This document shows, piece after piece, positions 18,323 to 20,544 of a stretch of 20,544 nucleotides of DNA. Under the pieces are notes generated by a model. It did no database searches, had not been told where the DNA came from, and worked only from the letters and a program-made list of their open reading frames with translations. A program made the translations under genes and the position numbers. How positions within the stretch are numbered: position 1 is the first letter of the stretch; every line of letters starts with the position of its first letter. The DNA is from Hofstenia miamia (taxonomy: Eukaryota; Xenacoelomorpha; Acoela; Hofsteniidae): contig CABFPE010000009.1 of assembly GCA_900660155.1 (NCBI GenBank), positions 807,331-827,874 on the forward strand. The letters are read 5' to 3'.

Positions 18323-18692
18323 TTACAGTTGCCTATGTGATTGTAGTAGTAGCAATTCTTCTTTTTTAAACATTTTAGTGAGGCACCATTTCATCATGCC
18401 TACAATGTCTTTTTCTTTGGATTCCACTAGAACTCTGTCTTGAATTGTGAGCTCCTTCATAAATTCTTCAGGGCAATGTTCTATCATTAAGATAATTTCA
18501 TCTTCTGTAATCAACCACTGTGGGGTAGGTAGTGGGGGGTGAAAGGGCATCTCCAAATTTCTCCAGATTGATCTTCTCTATTAAATCCTGTATGGAGGGA
18601 GACAGCTGTACTAATGATGTACCCAACAGTTCTTCTTCCTTGTAGAATTGTTGAGGTGTCTGCATTACTTGTGTAGCATCATCCAAATAAAC
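18323..18692 (-). pseudogene. Minus-strand exon split by one frameshift, unknown product
   Basis: After the acceptor CAGCTTAG the exon starts at 18692 and reads VYLDDATQVMQTPQQFYKEE, then LLGTSLVQLSPSIQDLIEKI and NLEKFGDAL. Near 18530-18555 the good frame changes and continues WLITEDEIILMIEHCPEEFM, then KELTIQDRVLVESKEKDIV, to a stop at 18323. The two frames overlap by about 60 bp (18498-18556), so a small indel there would join them into about 120 residues of acidic, helical protein. The start region (DDATQ) resembles the short open stretch in the diverged repeat near 17183. I do not recognise the family. It is either decayed or an intron lies in the overlap (CCCCACAG at about 18520 could be an acceptor). 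Confidence 0.45.
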
Positions 18693-18815
18693 CTAAGCTG
18701 CTAAAGTTGATTAGAAGAAATTAGAAGAAATATGATCAAATATGAACATGATTAAAAATATATTGTAAAAAGTTATAATCAGCTTACATTAATTGTACAA
18801 TGCAACCAAGTGTAG
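18670..18815. repeat. Diverged direct repeat, copy 2
   Basis: Same ordered words as 17183-17330, offset about 1490 bp, overlapping the start of the minus-strand exon and its upstream intron. Confidence 0.7.
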
Positions 18816-20048
18816 AATCTTGACAACCTTCCAACTAATAAAGCTTAACTTAATTTAGGAGCTGCTGTAACATTTTTCCCTCCTTAACCAGTACAGTAGG
18901 TGACAGATTCCAAGTTTCCATCTCTCTTCCTTTACTCTAACATTGTGTTACTTATTAAGTTAAATAATATCTTATCAACTAATCTTGAAGCTTGGATTAA
19001 CAACAATAATTTAGGTGCAAGACAAGAGACAGATGGTACAATTCCAGCTGTTACTTGAACATCAAGAAAAACACCAACTGCAATGCCAGTGACTCAGTGC
19101 ATGAAACAATGTGTGAGAATACAATAGTGACAGTGTGTGATAGCTTATTAATTTGTTGCATTGATTGTTCTTGTTATTAATGAGTTTGTAATATAATGGG
19201 AATTCACAACTGGGATGCATTAGCTTATTATAATTCCTTACATGTAATATCCCTACAGATAAATATGTACATGCTAACCTAATATACATGTGAACAACCA
19301 ATGCTGCCAAAAAAAGGGATAGTCAGTAGTTCAGTTTACAGGTAATTACACATAATGACATTACTGAAATCCAATACAAACAAGTCTTGAAGTTTCCTAC
19401 AAGGGCTATCCTAAATATCATAATATAGTAATATGAACAACAAGCAATAGGAAAGCTATAACAAAGAAAAACCCTATCCTTAAACCTAAGCTAAGAGCAC
19501 ATCAGGTAAGGACCAGCTACCAGCCACACAGCCATTTGAATGGTGAACAAGTGAATGTTAGGTTCAAAGCTGTTACAAACTCCCATTAAATGAAGTTGTG
19601 GACCACTGTCTTGAATACCCTAGTGCTCAACTGTTGATAATTAATAAATAAACCTGACAAAGCAAAATGAAGTAAATCCAATGAATTTTAGTCATCATCA
19701 AAATAATAAATTGCACCACTTTTATATGTGAAACTATTAAACAATCAAACACTCAGCTAGTACCTGTTAAATCTAAGTTGTTGGCAATTTTCTGAATTCT
19801 GGTTTTCTTTGTCTGCTGATTTACACATGTCAGCATTAATTAGCATTTGTGACTTTGGTCTTTTACCATTTGCAAAATGTACTGCCAAATTAAATAATAT
19901 CAAAATACTGCTTTATAATTTTACAAATGATTTAACTAATAACAATCATTTGTGTACAATAAATAATCATTTCTAAAGTTAGTCTTAGTTCTTTCTTTTC
20001 TTTCTCTCAACTTTACCACATGATGGATTATGTTACACAAGTAATATA
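18816..20048. other. CpG-free stretch, no supported gene
   Basis: No CpG seen. A minus-strand frame at 19062-19310 is open for 82 codons but is low in coding character. Nothing else recognised. Confidence 0.4.
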
Positions 20049-20058
20049 AGGGATGTGT

Positions 20059-20085
20059 CTCACTTCCCCCAAACTCACTTCCCCC
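20059..20085. repeat. CTCACTTCCCCC tandem pair, 15-bp period
   Basis: Two perfect copies at the inner edge of the right arm. Confidence 0.9.
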
Positions 20086-20090
20086 AAGTC

Positions 20091-20098
20091 TGACGTCA
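20091..20098. promoter_or_regulatory. TGACGTCA palindrome (CRE-like)
   Basis: Perfect match to the CREB/ATF consensus of animals and other eukaryotes. The left arm has TGACATGA, so the site is broken there. Activity is unproven; an 8-bp match can be chance. Confidence 0.35.
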
Positions 20099-20470
20099 CA
20101 AAATATTAAATACCGTTAGAGACAACATTTCACTGAAATTGTAATTATATATTTAAATAAATATCTATATTTCTTTACACTCTATTTTGATTAGTTTTAT
20201 ATGCAGTTAAGATTGCTGAAATACGGAATTGCAATTAAATAAATGTAAATATGTACAATAATTATTTGCATTTAGTAAATATTTAGTCTATATGTATATT
20301 TTACCACAGACACTTTTTAGATCTAACCTGATGATTAGAGAATTGCGTTAGCATGCCTTGTGCTGTGTAATTTCAAAATTCATAGCTAATATATAAACGC
20401 TAGTTTGTTTTGTGTCATATTTACTTTGGACTAATTTCGGGTAGCTTATCTATTTCTAAAAAGTATTTTA

Positions 20471-20541
20471 CAGATTCGTAGTGTAAGACAACACAGCCGT
20501 TTCTAATATGGAAATTACAGGTTTAAATCCTGTCGGATCTG
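20471..20541 (+). tRNA. tRNA-like gene with anticodon CUA (UAG-reading), right copy
   Basis: Same fold as the left copy: CAGATTC/GGATCTG acceptor, GTGT/ACAC D stem, CCGT-TTCTAAT-ATGG anticodon arm (one G-U pair) with anticodon CTA, and ACAGG/CCTGT T stem with loop TTTAAAT. Only two bases differ from the left copy: one in the D loop, and one in the anticodon stem that keeps pairing (G-U versus A-U). The window ends three bases after the tRNA, with CTT consistent with the start of a T-run. It is transcribed outward, away from the enclosed segment. Confidence 0.7.
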
Positions 20542-20544
20542 CTT

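Larger units (their letters stand above)
14353..20048. other. CpG-depleted segment enclosed by inverted repeat 2
   Basis: By eye only seven CpG occur here (14383, 14498, 15159, 15316, 15720, 15770, 17910). From 15772 to 20093 there is just one, although C and G are not rare. The flanks have CpG at ordinary density. It contains diverged tandem units and broken minus-strand coding stretches but no recognisable transposase, integrase or polymerase. The depletion pattern is that of long-term cytosine methylation. Confidence 0.8.
20049..20470 (-). repeat. Inverted repeat 2, right arm (5' flank of the right CUA tRNA)
   Basis: Complement of the left arm. The inner end carries CTCACTTCCCCC twice (20059-20070, 20074-20085), where the left arm has only one degraded copy. 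Six CpG lie outside the tRNA, at 20094, 20114, 20224, 20346, 20398 and 20438. Confidence 0.9.

Noticed and set aside
19062..19310. 82-codon minus-strand frame
   Set aside because: Low-complexity, leucine/histidine/tyrosine-rich peptide without motif or context; a chance frame in CpG-free DNA is likely.
14353..20048. Simple assembly chimera of two organisms
   Set aside because: The left arm, though flank-type by homology, is itself CpG-decayed, which is easier to explain by residence in a methylated segment than by mis-joining. Not excluded; long reads would decide.
13898..20542. A Polinton/Maverick or other known large DNA transposon
   Set aside because: No integrase, polymerase B, ATPase or transposase can be seen, and 6.6 kb is short for that class.

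Overview
This is a eukaryotic nuclear window: AT-rich DNA (roughly two thirds A+T by eye), tRNA-type polymerase III genes, GT-AG introns of about 40 bp, a hAT-type miniature transposon, and no bacterial operon layout. I cannot name the species. No gene can be assigned confidently to a named family; most coding evidence is stop-poor reading frames, splice-site context and composition, so the gene calls are of low to moderate confidence.

Layout. 1-430: an ATT microsatellite, then empty AT-rich DNA. 430-2203 (+): four consecutive coding-looking open segments, probably exons of one or two genes, interrupted by two small fold-back structures. 2801-3199: a 383-bp hAT-like MITE with an 8-bp target duplication. 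4273-5887: an exact 807-bp duplication whose copies are separated by a single N, almost certainly an unmerged assembly overlap, carrying one gene fragment. 7202-7670 (+): two short coding-looking segments, the second ending in a BRCT-like peptide. 7995-8663 (-): a small multi-exon gene with an HxxxC half-finger, a basic stretch and an acidic stretch. 9725-9871 (+) and 11049-11384 (-): isolated exon-like segments. 12253-13446: an inverted repeat enclosing two convergent tRNA-like genes. 13898-20542: a large inverted repeat with a tRNA-like gene of anticodon CUA at each outer end, transcribed outward, enclosing about 5.7 kb of different DNA. The left and right arms end near 14352 and 20049.

Two signals stand out. 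First, several of the best coding frames in 1-11400 run from TGA to TGA and contain in-frame TAA or TAG but read naturally if these mean glutamine; together with the conserved CUA-anticodon tRNA genes this suggests, but does not prove, that UAA/UAG are sense codons in this genome. Second, the 13970-20090 segment is almost free of CpG (about seven by eye in 6 kb) while both flanks have ordinary CpG, and the left repeat arm has CA or TG at all six places where the right arm outside the tRNA has CpG. That is the footprint of cytosine-methylation decay over one defined segment.

The enclosed segment holds diverged tandem units of about 1.05 kb and broken minus-strand exons. I found no transposase, polymerase or other enzyme in it.
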